Shown here: positions 45,960 through 57,255 of the stretch, piece by piece
Position numbering within the stretch: position 1 is the stretch's first letter
How the letters are laid out: every line of letters begins with the position of its first letter
Source: Stichopus chloronotus
Taxonomy: Eukaryota > Echinodermata > Holothuroidea > Aspidochirotida > Stichopodidae
DNA: 64,000 bases
Direction: 5' to 3'
NCBI GenBank assembly: GCA_021234535.1
Contig: CM037843.1
Coordinates: 11,803,979-11,867,978, forward strand
Notes under the pieces: generated by a model
What the model saw: only the letters and a program-made list of their open reading frames with translations
Database searches by the model: none
Told to the model about the DNA's origin: nothing
Made by a program: the position numbers and the translations under genes

Positions 45960-46820
45960 AACAATTTTGACAATTTGAAGGGCTAGTTACATTCAGTTGC
46001 TGAGATATCATCCTCAATGTTTTCATACATTAACCTTTTGTGATCTCAAATGACCTTTAACCTCCATGAAAATCGATCGTGGACTATCAACACAACACCT
46101 TTGAACTTCAAGCATCTTTCCTCCTTGAGACACTGTGTTTACATGCTTTTAAAACTATGTCTTCTACTGATCTCACATGACCTTTGACCTCCATATAAAA
46201 TGACAGATATTATTGACTTACTAAGTGTTACCAATGACAATGCTTTGAAGTCCAGCAACATTCAGTTGCTGAGATATCTCCATTTGACTGGTTTTCATAT
46301 TTTAAGCTCTGGTGACCTCAAATGACCTTTGACTCCATGAAAACAATAGGAATCATCTACTGACAATGGACTATCAACAAAACAACTTTGAGATTCAAGC
46401 AGCTTTCCCTTCTTGAGATACCATGTTTACAAGATTTCAAAGGATGTCCTCTATTGACCTCATATGACCTTTGACCCCATACAAAATGCCAGACATCATC
46501 TACTCATCACGTGCTACCAGTGATATGAGCTTGAAATTCCAACAACATTCCATTGCTGATACATCCTCCCTTAACAGGTTTTCATATTTTATGCTCTGGT
46601 GACCTCACATGACCTTTTACCTCCATGAAAAACAATAGAGATTATCTACTCACAATGGACTACCTTCAAAGTGCCTATAAAGTTTGAGCACCTTTCCCTT
46701 CTTGAGATATTGTGTTCACAAGCCAGGGTGTCACATACACACATGCCCATGCCCACAAGCACACATGCCCATCACCACAGCATAGATTCCTTGCCAGCCT
46801 TTGGCAAGGAATCAAAAAAA
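45960..46820 (+). mobile_element. A-type array with 3' hairpin
   Basis: Five to six units of a diverged 140-160 bp type (GAGATATC, CTCAAATGACCTTTGACC, CCATGAAAACAATAGG), then TCACATACACACATGCCC and hairpin GATTCCTTGCCAGCC...GGCAAGGAATC plus AAAAAAA. The 5' palindrome is missing. Confidence 0.6.
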
Positions 46821-46879
46821 GGATAAAATTGAAGTTCAATGAAGTTGTTGCTTTACATTAGCAACTAGTTTCTCGTAGC

Positions 46880-47347
46880 AGCATTACATTCTTGAGACAC
46901 CATGTTAACAATGTTTTCAAACTATGACGTCTACTGACCACGAAAGACATATGACCTTAAAAAATTACCACAAAAATTATCCACTCACCAGGAGCTATCA
47001 AATATGACCCCAAATGACCACTGACCACCACAATTAGTAGGGATCACATTCAATACAGTGCACCCACATGTCAAGTATAAAATGCCTACAAATGTCCCTC
47101 AATGAAGTTTTGTGTTTGCAATGTTTTCAGACCTTTGGTAGCCCAAATGACCTTTGACTTCCACACGAAAACAGTGACGACCATCTACATAATACTGACA
47201 TCCAAATGCTAAATATCAGAGCAATCAAGTTCACTCTTCTTGAGATACTGTGTTTACAATCAAAGTGTCATGTACACACATACATGAACACAGACATACC
47301 ACTACTGTTGCATAGATTTCTGGCCAGCCTTCAACTAGGAATCAAAA
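46880..47347 (+). mobile_element. A-type array remnant with decayed 3' end
   Basis: About three units, TGTACACACATACATG, and a decayed hairpin ATTTCTGGCCAGCC...CTAGGAATC then AAAAA. Confidence 0.5.
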
Positions 47348-47547
47348 ACATATTAAACCTTTACGTAACTTTGTAGTTCTAAACATAAAACAGTAGTGTA
47401 GGGTATATTATTGAACATTAAAAGACAGTGAAGCAGAACGTGTCTCTCTCTCCTTGTTACCCTATAAATAAACATCATTGTATGGCTGGCTACTTTGTTT
47501 ACTCCTGTGTGATAGATTTATATGTAGTATTCAGAGAAAGTACACAC

Positions 47548-48060
47548 AAACCAGAATGCCAAAATGCATTGTGGTTTCGATGGTTCCGAATAATGAAATG
47601 TTATCTCATTTCTTTGTGCACAGGTAAATCTGAACATATTGGCAAAATATAGTTTTATGTTGATCATGGAAATCATTGCACATCTACTTTATATTAGGTA
47701 TAACATTCATCCCAAGGTTCCTGTTTCAAAACATTATGTTAACAAGGTATTTGAGTTTCATTTCTGCTTTATTTATCTAAAGACGTCATGTTTTTGAGGT
47801 TTGAAATTTTGACTCTAGTTTCTCAGATGAACTTGACCCCCACTGAAAACAGTAAGGTTGCCTCCTGTGATGAAAATACATCTACATTTGAAGTATGACA
47901 TTTAGCAAAGTTTCTTACTTGAATATATTGTGTTAACGTCGTTTTTGGCGTTCGACCACAGCTGGTGACCCCTATAAAACAATTCGGTTCTTCCTTTGAT
48001 TATAATAAATCCATCTGCAAAGTATGATACTTATCATTGGCACAATCTAATCTGTGACAC
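47548..48060 (+). mobile_element. C-type 5' end with degenerate units
   Basis: AAACCAGAATGCCAAAATGC followed by GTGGTTTCGATGG; then weak units to about 48060 (GACCCCCACTGAAAACAG, GTGACCCCTATAAAACAAT). May belong together with the C-type 3' end at 50295, which would make a third long C element interrupted at 48468. Confidence 0.5.
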
Positions 48061-48467
48061 CCTCCGGGCTGTGGTATGGTTAGGACATCTTTAACACTGT
48101 TACTTTGTCAGGCCTAACGTAAGTACTAACATTAATCGTTAGTGTTATACTATCGATAACTTCGGCAAATTCTTTAATGAAATATTTTGGTATCTTTGCC
48201 TGATTTCCTTCTGATTGTTTCCACAAATTAACTGAATAGATACATTTCAACCACGCATCTCTTTAGAATTGGTCTACTGTAATATCGCCAGGAATGTATG
48301 GGCAAAACACTTCATCTTCCTCCAGGAGCTCAGCTTTTTATGTTGACAAACCAATGCTTACATCCTGTATTACAGTATGCGCTCTTTGATTGGTTGAAAA
48401 AAAGAGCAACCTACTGAAACGCTATGAGAATCTGACTGGTTAAAATACTCAACTTTTTCAGTGAACA

Positions 48468-49430
48468 AGAAAGTCAAGAGGCTTAGTGATTCCTTGCCAC
48501 TAATACGTGCAATATACTGCAGTAACCACAGGCTACCAGATGAAGCCATTCATACTGTACATCATTTTCCAACACCTACTGCACACATGTAATGTAAGAT
48601 AACACTGGAGGCCAAAAATTCTCTAGCCTGCACAGTGGTACCCTAGGTACAGTACAAATTTTCCAGCAACAAGAGATATACTCATATGACAGTTGAAATG
48701 ATTGCTAATGATATAAACTACATAAATTCCTCCATTTACCCCATCACATGACCAAATAACAACTTATATATCTCTATCGTACAATAAGACTTTTCCCTAA
48801 AAGAAATCTTTGATGTAAAACTATCTCCACTTCAGAAAACAAATCTATTCCACACTGTTTGATGACAGAAGGAGAGCTGTATTTCAGATAATGATTCCTC
48901 TGGGACAGATAAGCAGGTCAACCATTTCTCCCCATTTTCAACAGAGGTCATTGGTCAATCACCATTTTCAGACAAAAAAAAATGTCTCAGACGGAATTAA
49001 AAGCCAATTATGGCTTTGGAAACTAAGTGAGCACTTTTAACTGTCAAAACAAGAGCAATAAATAAAAGAAGCATGATACCAAATACTGTACTGCTGATTC
49101 CTGGACTAAATACTGTAGAAACTTAAATGTGTATGGTACCTGCTGAACTTAATCAACCAAATTGGGCTTTCAGATACTTTACAGATGCTTTCAGACATAT
49201 TTTATCATAATGCCAGCTGAAGATGCATAGATGAAGTTTCATCATTATAAGTCAAAGACTTTTAAAATTAGTACAGCAACTACACTTTACAACCCGACTG
49301 ACAGGTAAAAGTTTTCGAATTGGAACTTCCTAAATGTGCAAGCATTGCCAGCCTTTGCTTGGAAGGGAGCTCAAATACCTTCTACCCATAGGAAAAGACA
49401 GAAAAGTGAAACAACACCAGCAAAGGTCTT
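48468..49430 (+). mobile_element. A-type 5' end followed by unplaced sequence
   Basis: AGAAAGTCAAGAGGCTTAGTG then ATTCCTTGCC marks a subfamily A start. No units follow; the remainder to 49430 shows no repeat or gene, so the element's extent is unknown. Confidence 0.4.
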
Positions 49431-49439
49431 AACATTTTG

Positions 49440-50295
49440 TACTCAAGGACCTCAGATTACCTTTGGCCCACATCAAAACAAAAACCAATAATAACATTTA
49501 TATACTCCATCTAACTAGAGGGCTCTTTCCCTCAATATGGCTCATCTATGTACCAAGTTTGAGAACTGTCAGAGTTTCCCTTCTTGAGATATCATGATAA
49601 CAAGATTTTCAGTTTTGACCTCTGGTGACCTCTGGTGACCTCAGATGACCTTTGACCTCCACCAAAAACAATAGGGATCTTTCTCTCAATATGGTGCATC
49701 TATGTACCATGTTTGAGAACTGTTAGTTTCCCTTCTTGAGATATCATGATAACAAAATTTTCAGTGTTTGACCTCTGGTGACCTCAGATGACCTTTGACC
49801 TCCATCAAAAACAATAGGGATCTTCCTCTCAGTATGGGGCATCTACGTACCAAGTTTGAGAACTGTCACAGTTTCCCATCTTGAGATATTGTGATAACAG
49901 ATTTTCAGAGTTTGACCTCTGGTGACCTCAGATGACCTTTGACCTCCATCTAAAACAATAGGGTTCTTCCTCTCACTATAACATATCTACATACTATGTA
50001 TGAAGTTCATTCAACTTCCCTAACTTGAGATATTGTGTTAACAAGGTTTTCAGTGTCTGACCCCTGGTGACCCCAGCTGACCGTTGAACCCCACTAAAAA
50101 CAATAGGGTTCTTCCTCTTCATATGGGGCATCTGTGTACCGAGTTTGAGAAACGTCGGACTTTTCCTTCTGGAGATATCGTGTTAACGAGAAGTGTCACA
50201 AACACACATACATACACCCGTACACCCGCACACACACACACGCATACACACGCCATCATCAATGCAGAGGTTTCTCTTATCATCGAAACCAAAAA
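49440..50295 (+). mobile_element. Array of five units with C-type 3' end and best-preserved half-sites
   Basis: Units about 141 bp apart; in three of them the motif is TGACCT-N4-TGACCT-N4-TGACCT-N1-TGACCT without mismatch (for example 49913-49945 and 49769-49801). Then CA-rich sequence (50200-50250), hairpin GGTTTCTCTTATCATCGAAACC and AAAAA. ORFs at 50084-50408 are repeat translations. Confidence 0.7.
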
Positions 50296-50712
50296 GTGAT
50301 CAATTTGAAAATTTCAACAGAATGAAACTTATCTTTAACACCCTAAACCCCTCAGGTGGTGCCTGTTATATCGCTTTTAGTACTTGCCAAGTCAATAGCT
50401 CAATATAAAGTACTGTAGAGTATTTTTATGTAGTTTGCGGTCAGTTTGTGGCTTAAAATCCACCAGATAAACCTCACAATATTCTTTTGTAAATTATATC
50501 ATAACCATGTTACAAATTTTGAAGTATAACACTTATCAAGTCTCTAATTCCCACTATAAAGTGCTAAACGTTCGGATTGTGTTGTGCAAATGTACCCTAC
50601 ATGTACATAAATGACAACGCCCTGTAACAACTCCCTGGATAAAGCAGTAGTAACTATACATAATAAAAGAACTGCAAGGTGAAACATCCCTGATGCAGTC
50701 ACAGATCATTAA

Positions 50713-51377
50713 AGTGATTGCGTGTGTACTGAAAAACCAAAAAGATAAGATTATGTTTGATCTTAACTTTTTCTCTATTTTTAAATACACACGTGAGGTT
50801 GTACAAGAACGGACTATGTCTTTCAATGAAGGAAAATGACTGTAACTACTTGGAAAAGGAATGGGATTGGCGTAAAAACAGTAAAAAACAGAAATCATAT
50901 TTGAAAATTAACTGTTCTTACTATAACCGCCTACATAATGAATATGCAACAGTACATGTCTCACCAGCGTATCGAAAACATAATGCTCAAGTCGTCGCTC
51001 CTTGGTAGGTATCGGGAATTGTAGTATTTGGTGAAAGGAAACACTGTATTTACAAATAACCTACAAACTGAACACAACCTTGCAAGCGGCGTCAGTGATC
51101 CTGAGTTGTTAACTGAATATTCAATACTAGTATACTTCCCATTGGTTTGCTCAAAGAAGCACACCGTTGATTGGAATGAAAACTGTCAACCACTACATTA
51201 TCGTATTCTACACTTTTGTCGTTTTGTAAGAAGAATTTGAAATCATATGGCAAAATTAACCAACTGAAACCTATTTATTTTCCCAGATTGTCTCAATGGT
51301 GTAATTAAAAGCCTTACCAAACTTTTGGAGATGAAATTTCAATGTTTTTACCTTTTGCGTTTTTGCACGTAATCACT
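50713..51377. mobile_element. TTAA-flanked MITE, 665 bp
   Basis: Ends AGTGATTGCGTG (left) and the inverse complement of AGTGATTACGTG (right), TTAA at 50709-50712 and 51378-51381. The right 75 bp recur inverted at 57185-57250. Small ORFs inside (50757-51008, 51028-51240) are unrecognised. Confidence 0.75.
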
Positions 51378-51381
51378 TTAA

Positions 51382-52198
51382 GCATAGACTTTCAGAACCC
51401 ATGATGACTTCAAAGGAAGTGGAACAGCTTTTAGTACATCTGTATTAAATAGCGTCGTGATTTCATAAAGCAACGATGCATGTTTTGAGTTATTAACTAA
51501 TGACTGTGCAACATGTTAACACACACCACTCTCAATATCTCACAACACATATTCCTTTGGCTTTTACCATGACATGGCATAGTACCCAGAGTTCTCCATG
51601 GGCAGCTTTAGGGGGATGTCCTTCCCCCAAGTGAAAATTAATGCTAACTGAAATAGCAACCAACTAAAAAAAGGTCATGTCCCTCCAAAAGCTGTATGAC
51701 AGAAGAAAAAAATAACAATAGGCCTCCTGCCTCTTAAATGGAGCAAGCACCATCTTTGAGTAGGGCCATTTTGCATCATTTACCATCTCAATTACCAAAA
51801 AGTTTTAGAAGAAAGTCATAACCCACCTCTCTGATAAACCTATTTGAGGTGATTGCTTCTCAATAGCGTATATACTTCTCTAGTTGTTGCCTCCTTCTCT
51901 GGCAAATCTGTGGTTCACCACACTTATGAAACATTTGTAGACAATGTAATCAGTCTGTCATGGTCATAGAATAATCTCAGGCACAGCTACAAAGGCTTGT
52001 GATATTATCTATCCAAGCACTGCAGCAATGTCTTTGTGTGACAGGGTAGCTTCAGGAATGTTCACATGGCAAAAAATTAATGACAGCAATGAGTGTTACC
52101 AAATGGATGATATCAAGCATGCAAAATGACTGTCTCATAGAGTGCTAACTTCCATGTCACCATGTTGACAGGGTATTCCACAAAATACATATACAAAC
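51382..52198. other. Intron DNA next to the ALDH6A1 exon
   Basis: No repeat unit or ORF of interest seen. Confidence 0.5.
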
Positions 52199-52380
52199 CT
52201 TGACATCTGTCAGGATGGTTGGACCAACAAAGTTTCCTTTCTCGTATCCAGGAACCACAACATCCCTACCATCTAGTATGAGATTAGCACCCTCACTGAT
52301 GCCAGCCTGAATGAGATGAAGAACTCTAGCCTTGGCATCTGGGGAGATGAGAGGCCCTAGGTCAGCACCTGGCTGGTCTC
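52199..52380 (-). CDS. ALDH6A1: ALDH6A1 coding exon (upstream of the pair)
   Basis: 182-nt exon; acceptor GTTAACAG|GA and donor GTCAAG|GTTTGT. It begins with the last two bases of a Gly codon and ends on a complete Lys codon, so it joins in phase 0 to 27966-28145. The translation includes GDQPGADLGPLISPDAKARV and YEKGNFVGPTILTDVK, near-identical in pattern to animal methylmalonate-semialdehyde dehydrogenase (roughly residues 350-410 of 535). Exons for the N-terminal catalytic part, including the active-site Cys region, should lie at higher coordinates but I could not find them before 64000. Coding sequence looks intact; the gene is probably functional. Confidence 0.95.
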
Positions 52381-52611
52381 CTGTTAACATGTAATAATAT
52401 GTAGTAATATGTAAAAAGTAAGTAATATACAAACTTTGATGGAACTAAACGTCCACTGGACATTAAAAGACGAGTGAGAGATTTATTCTGTTAAGCAAAG
52501 TATTGTATATTAGGAGAAGAAACAAATGATGTGGAACACATTTGTCATTAAATGTGGTAATGCATGGAAAAGTTTTGTCAACCAACATCATCAAAAAATT
52601 TCATTTTAGAA

Positions 52612-53790
52612 GAGAAACTAGAGCACCAATGGTGAAAAGGCTCATACCTGAACAGCCTTAAGGTACCATTTACATATCATTATGTCAAATCACAGGAACC
52701 ATCATCATTAAACCAAATCATCAACATTGTACAAGAGAATCTATAGGACTACAGAATTTCCTAAACTAGAGCACCAACAGTGCAGAAGTGCAAACTTTAT
52801 AGACAAATTTGTGGAAACTGTGATGGATACTAACAAATAGCAATGCTTATAATTAGCACCACTATTCACATCCAGTAATTATGAAAACTGTCCATATTTA
52901 TTTTTTTTCTCCATGGTGTGCACTGGCTGTGGAAAAGGAAATGGTCACAATTTTCCAAAGCCAATTTTTAAAGCATTAACTTGCTCATTACAAGTCACTT
53001 GTATGTGGCACATGGGGGAGATGTTAGTTTGACCATCGATCTGTCACTAGAAGCCTTGTAGGAAACATGACACAAAATTGAAAGGTTTGGAATGACAAAC
53101 TGAATTTCATGAAACAACTAAAAGTGCCCTTTAGTGTCTCTGTGTACTGGTCAATATACCTGAGGGCACAGAGTTTCTGTTAGTACACCAGATGACACTG
53201 TCCCATTACTCAATTATCATTCATGTACAATAAAGATAATTGTTGCATGACAGTTTATAGGGGCACTTTCAAAGTAGGAGCATTTTGCATAATTTCATAA
53301 AATGGGCCATTGGGCCCACATAGAATCAGGACTTTAGATTCATGAATACCCTAAGATAACCACTAACAGAGTATCATTATGACAAACCATCAACAATGTA
53401 GAAGGGATTCTGCAGGAGGAGAAGCACTTTGCAGAATTTTATAAAAGGGACATGCCTTGTGTGCAAGTTAAAAATAAATCTATGAAAGCATGTGCATGAA
53501 GTACCATTTCAAACAAAGAATTTCATCGTATGGGTCATAAGGCCAACATGGGGTCTTGGACTAAAAATCCCTGAACACCCTGAAGGAACCAAGAGTATCA
53601 CTGTAACAAACCATCAACAGGCACAAGAGCATCACTGGGAGAAGCATTTTGCAGAGTTTCATAAAAAAGGGCCATAGGACACAGATGGGACCTTGATCAA
53701 AATTTTTTAAGATCCAAAATGGTCATCACCGATGGAACATTGTGTCTAGGTTTCATACAAATCCATATAGACAGATTAGGGAATTGTCAC
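52612..53790 (+). repeat. Family D interspersed repeat
   Basis: Starts GAAACTAGAGCACCAATGG, runs parallel to 34512-35800 over its length, with D units (TAATTTCATAAAATGGGCC, GGGCCCACATAGAATC, ACAAACCATCAACA) at 53270-53780. No coding content. Confidence 0.6.
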
Positions 53791-54651
53791 ATCCATCGGT
53801 TTAGACCATCTCTAGGCTGCCTGCCTGGCCCGAGTGGTCTTTATGCATCATGCATATTCTTCACACTAGAGTGCACACCATCCGGAAAAGTCTGAAGTTG
53901 TCATTGTGTGCAAACAATACTTAAATGCAGAGTACACAGTGGCCCTTTGAGTCCTGCAGTTCTATCTACACAATAGACAGGAAGCTGGAGTGCCTAGCTA
54001 CTGATTTGGAAGAGGAGTGCAAATACCATCCCCAACTTTCTTCTGCAAGTCTTATTGATCATGGCTACCATAATGAGCATGGAAATAAATGTTGGACAGT
54101 TAACTCAACCTTGTCCTCTTTTCATTTTGGGTGTTATGCGTCTTCTCCATTAGTTTTATTTCATGGACAGATTTATTGGTGAACGATGAAAATTTCTACT
54201 CGTGGAACTTGAAATACAAATGTACAAAATTCGTTTCCTCCATTCATGTATTCAAATTGTCTTTGCAATGATGTTCACTTTTTCACTACAGGTTAACAGT
54301 GTCTTGGATTGTAGTCTATGATATTTTTTCCACTTAGAAGTGGAATATCGGAGCAATTACCACTTATTATTTGCGTATATGTAGACCTTATGCCAGATGT
54401 TACCTGTACTGTTGGCCTATAAAAATCTGTTGTCGAACAAGTAGCATGTACAACCATGCGTAAAATGTGATACGAATCAAGTCACAAAATATATAACAAG
54501 GCCTATTGCATTTAAAATTAACTCTCCGTGCACATTTAATTCTTACTTGTTGTTTGTCTGTCATTTATGACTGCAAACTAATTCCCAGAAGGAGAAATAT
54601 CGTTGGGTGTTGTTGTTTTGGTTTGATGTGGTTACAGTATTCAGAAGGCTT
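53791..54651. other. No recognisable feature
   Basis: ORF 53925-54182 is short and matches nothing I know. No repeats seen. Confidence 0.4.
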
Positions 54652-54842
54652 CATGGCTAGGGTACATGGCTAGGGTACATGGCTAGGGTACATGGCTAGG
54701 GTACATGGCTAGGGTACATGGCTAGGGTACATGGCTAGGGTACATGGCTAGGGTACATGGCTAGGGTACATGGCTAGGGTACATGGCTAGGGTACATGGC
54801 TAGGGTACATGGCTAGGGTACATGGCTAGGGTACATGGCTAG
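54652..54842 (+). repeat. 13-bp minisatellite, 14-15 near-perfect copies
   Basis: Unit CATGGCTAGGGTA, essentially without sequence variation across 191 bp. The homogeneity indicates recent expansion or active slippage. Each unit contains TAGGGT. Confidence 0.95.
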
Positions 54843-55290
54843 GCTATGTGAAAAAGTAAATGCCTGTTACGTCCCAGACAATATACAATCCACAGGTGTT
54901 TCACAATATTTTACATGAGCAGTAGTATGTATATGATAACAGGGCCCTGACGTTTATATCGAAGATTTTCCCGCCGAAATGTGCTGGGTTGCCATATCTG
55001 AATATCACGGACAATGAACATAGTAACTGGCTTCCATTTATGGAAAACAGGGGAAAGGTTTACTACTGCATGATCCCACTCACGTGATGACGTTTATAGA
55101 TAAAGGAATGATTGAATAACGCCTATAAGGCTAAGTAGAAATAAACTAGAATAGCAATGCTGCTGTACCTCAATACGTTTAAGTGTTGTTGGGCTCTGTG
55201 AAGTTGTCACAATGAACAAGGAAATAACAAGAAAGAAATGTAATCTAGTTTTGTATTTTTATTGATGTGAAATATGAAGTAAAAACATGT
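54843..55290. other. No recognisable feature
   Basis: AT-rich spacer between two tandem arrays. Confidence 0.4.
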
Positions 55291-55299
55291 ATAACAAAA

Positions 55300-56240
55300 G
55301 TATCAAGTAAGTTTTGAATCTCACAGAGAGTTAAGAAAACTAAATATGAAAACAGAAATGACTGTAAAGAAGTATGAACTTTCTGAAATGTTATCTTTAC
55401 TGGCAATAGTTACAGAAGCAGGTATTGTTAGGCAAAACTTAAGAACTCTTTAAAAAATGGGAAAGTTGCAAAACGTGATCCTTATTGGTGATGGTTACAA
55501 AAGATAGGATAACATTGGAAAACGAACTCTAATTGGAAAGTATAAAATTATGAAACGCTATGTTTATGGACAATAGTTATAAAAGGTTGGCATTATTTCT
55601 CAAAACATGTATGTCTTATTAAAATAAGTAAGTTGTAAAATATCAGCATTATTGGCAAAGGTTACAGAGGTAGGTGTTATTTCAAATCATATATAATCTT
55701 CAAAAGTATGAATGTTCTAAAATGTCTTTTTATATGCAACGGTTACAGGAGTAGTGTCTTGTCAAAACACAAATACTCGTTGAAATGTAAGTTAAGTAAC
55801 TTTTACACTGTCACCTTTTATACAAGATGGTCACTGATGGTAGGCCATTTTATCTCAAGTGATAACTTTTCTGTACAATGGATGAAAGTTGTAAAATGTT
55901 ATCCTTGCAGGCAAAAGCTACAGAAGGTAGGTTTGTTTGTACAAACATGAAATGATTTTGAAATGTGAAAAAGTTGTAAAGTGTTAATGTTATTGGGCAT
56001 AGTCTTGAGAAGGTAGAATAAAATCTGAAAAGATAAATCCTCTTTAAAAAGTAGAAAGTTATAAAATTCTCTCCTGATGTGCAAAAGTTACAGAAGGTAG
56101 GTATCATAATGTTAAAAAGTTACATGAAGTAGATATTACCTCTTAGAACATAAATAATCTTTATGATGTACGTTGCAAAATTTTAATATAATATAGGCAA
56201 ATATTAAAAGAAGGTAAGGTTAAGTAACACATCTCAAATA
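55300..56240 (+). repeat. Degenerate 86-bp tandem array
   Basis: The block GGTTACAGAAG(G)TAGG recurs at about 55407, 55493, 55577, 55663, 55741, 55916, 56000 and 56088, spaced mostly 84-88 bp (one double interval), each preceded by AAAGTTGTAAAATGTTAT-like sequence. Strongly diverged, so old. Chance ORFs at 55708-55950 and 55850-56107 are within the array. Confidence 0.75.
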
Positions 56241-57180
56241 CAAGTGCTGCTTACAAAAGTGTGAAAGTTAAAAAATGTTAACATTATCTGGATGAAATTA
56301 GTTACACAAAGCTGGTAGTATATTATTGCATATATGGTATTAAAGAATGTTTCAGTAGTAACAAGGAAGCAATACAAAGTCAAGGTGTTAAAGAAGGGTA
56401 TTAAATGAGTTGGTTTACATTTTACATATAATACAAATGTCTATAATGCATCAAAGGTAAAATTGTAATAATCAACATAAAATGTAATGTAAGCATTAAC
56501 AGTACTACTTTTTATGATGGCAAATTGCAAAAAGGATGTAGATGTATGCAGGAATGTTTATTTTGACATACAGTTCTATCACTGGTGTATCCTGGAACAT
56601 GTTAAGTTGTCCATATACAGCAATATTTTTAAATAGTACTGATAGTTCCTACAAGAATCTTTTTGACGTGAAGTACCCAAATTATAAGTGTGAAAACATA
56701 AGTGCTGTTTCAATGTATGTGAAGTTTAAAACACATATGTTAGCATTTATTAGTATTGTCTTTCTTGCTAAAAAAATACATGTGAAGATAAACATGAGGT
56801 ATGAATAATTGTGTTTATAACTCATTAAAGAGGTATTGCATCAGCCCAAGTATGATCTTTGTTGGTGGCAAACAAAAGTCTCAGTTGTTGACTACTCTTT
56901 GGTTGACATCAGTGTTACAAAATTCAAAAGATGCAGAGTTAGCTCACATTACACATTAATGCAGAGAGTGTTTTGAATATATAGTATGGCCTTGTATTCT
57001 CACTAGGATATGGCCTTATGCACAAAATTATGTTTGTGTTTGCACAAGGGAGAATCTCACTTCAGTTATGGGCGGGAGTAGAACAAACATAACTGGGAGC
57101 ATATGAACTGTTTGGGATGAGACAAATCCTTTTTGAAAGGCTTGAAATCATTCTTTTTTAGCATACAATCGGTTTTTTGG
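56241..57180. other. No recognisable feature
   Basis: AT-rich; ORF 56542-56808 shows no recognisable motif. Confidence 0.4.
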
Positions 57181-57184
57181 TTAA

Positions 57185-57255
57185 AGTGATTGTGTGCATA
57201 GGCAAAAAGTAAAAACATTGAAATTTCATCTCCAAAAGTTTGGTAAGGCACCATA
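57185..57255. mobile_element. One end of a second copy of the 665-bp TTAA MITE
   Basis: TTAA at 57181-57184 then AGTGATTGTGTGCATAGGC; the following 60 bp (GTAAAAACATTGAAATTTC, CCAAAAGTTTGGTAAGGC) are the inverse of 51312-51352. Similarity fades after 57250; the other end was not found. Confidence 0.55.

Noticed and set aside
2119..50295. CRISPR-like array suggested by regular repeats
   Set aside because: Units of about 140 bp are contiguous without unique spacers, the DNA is eukaryotic, and no cas genes exist.
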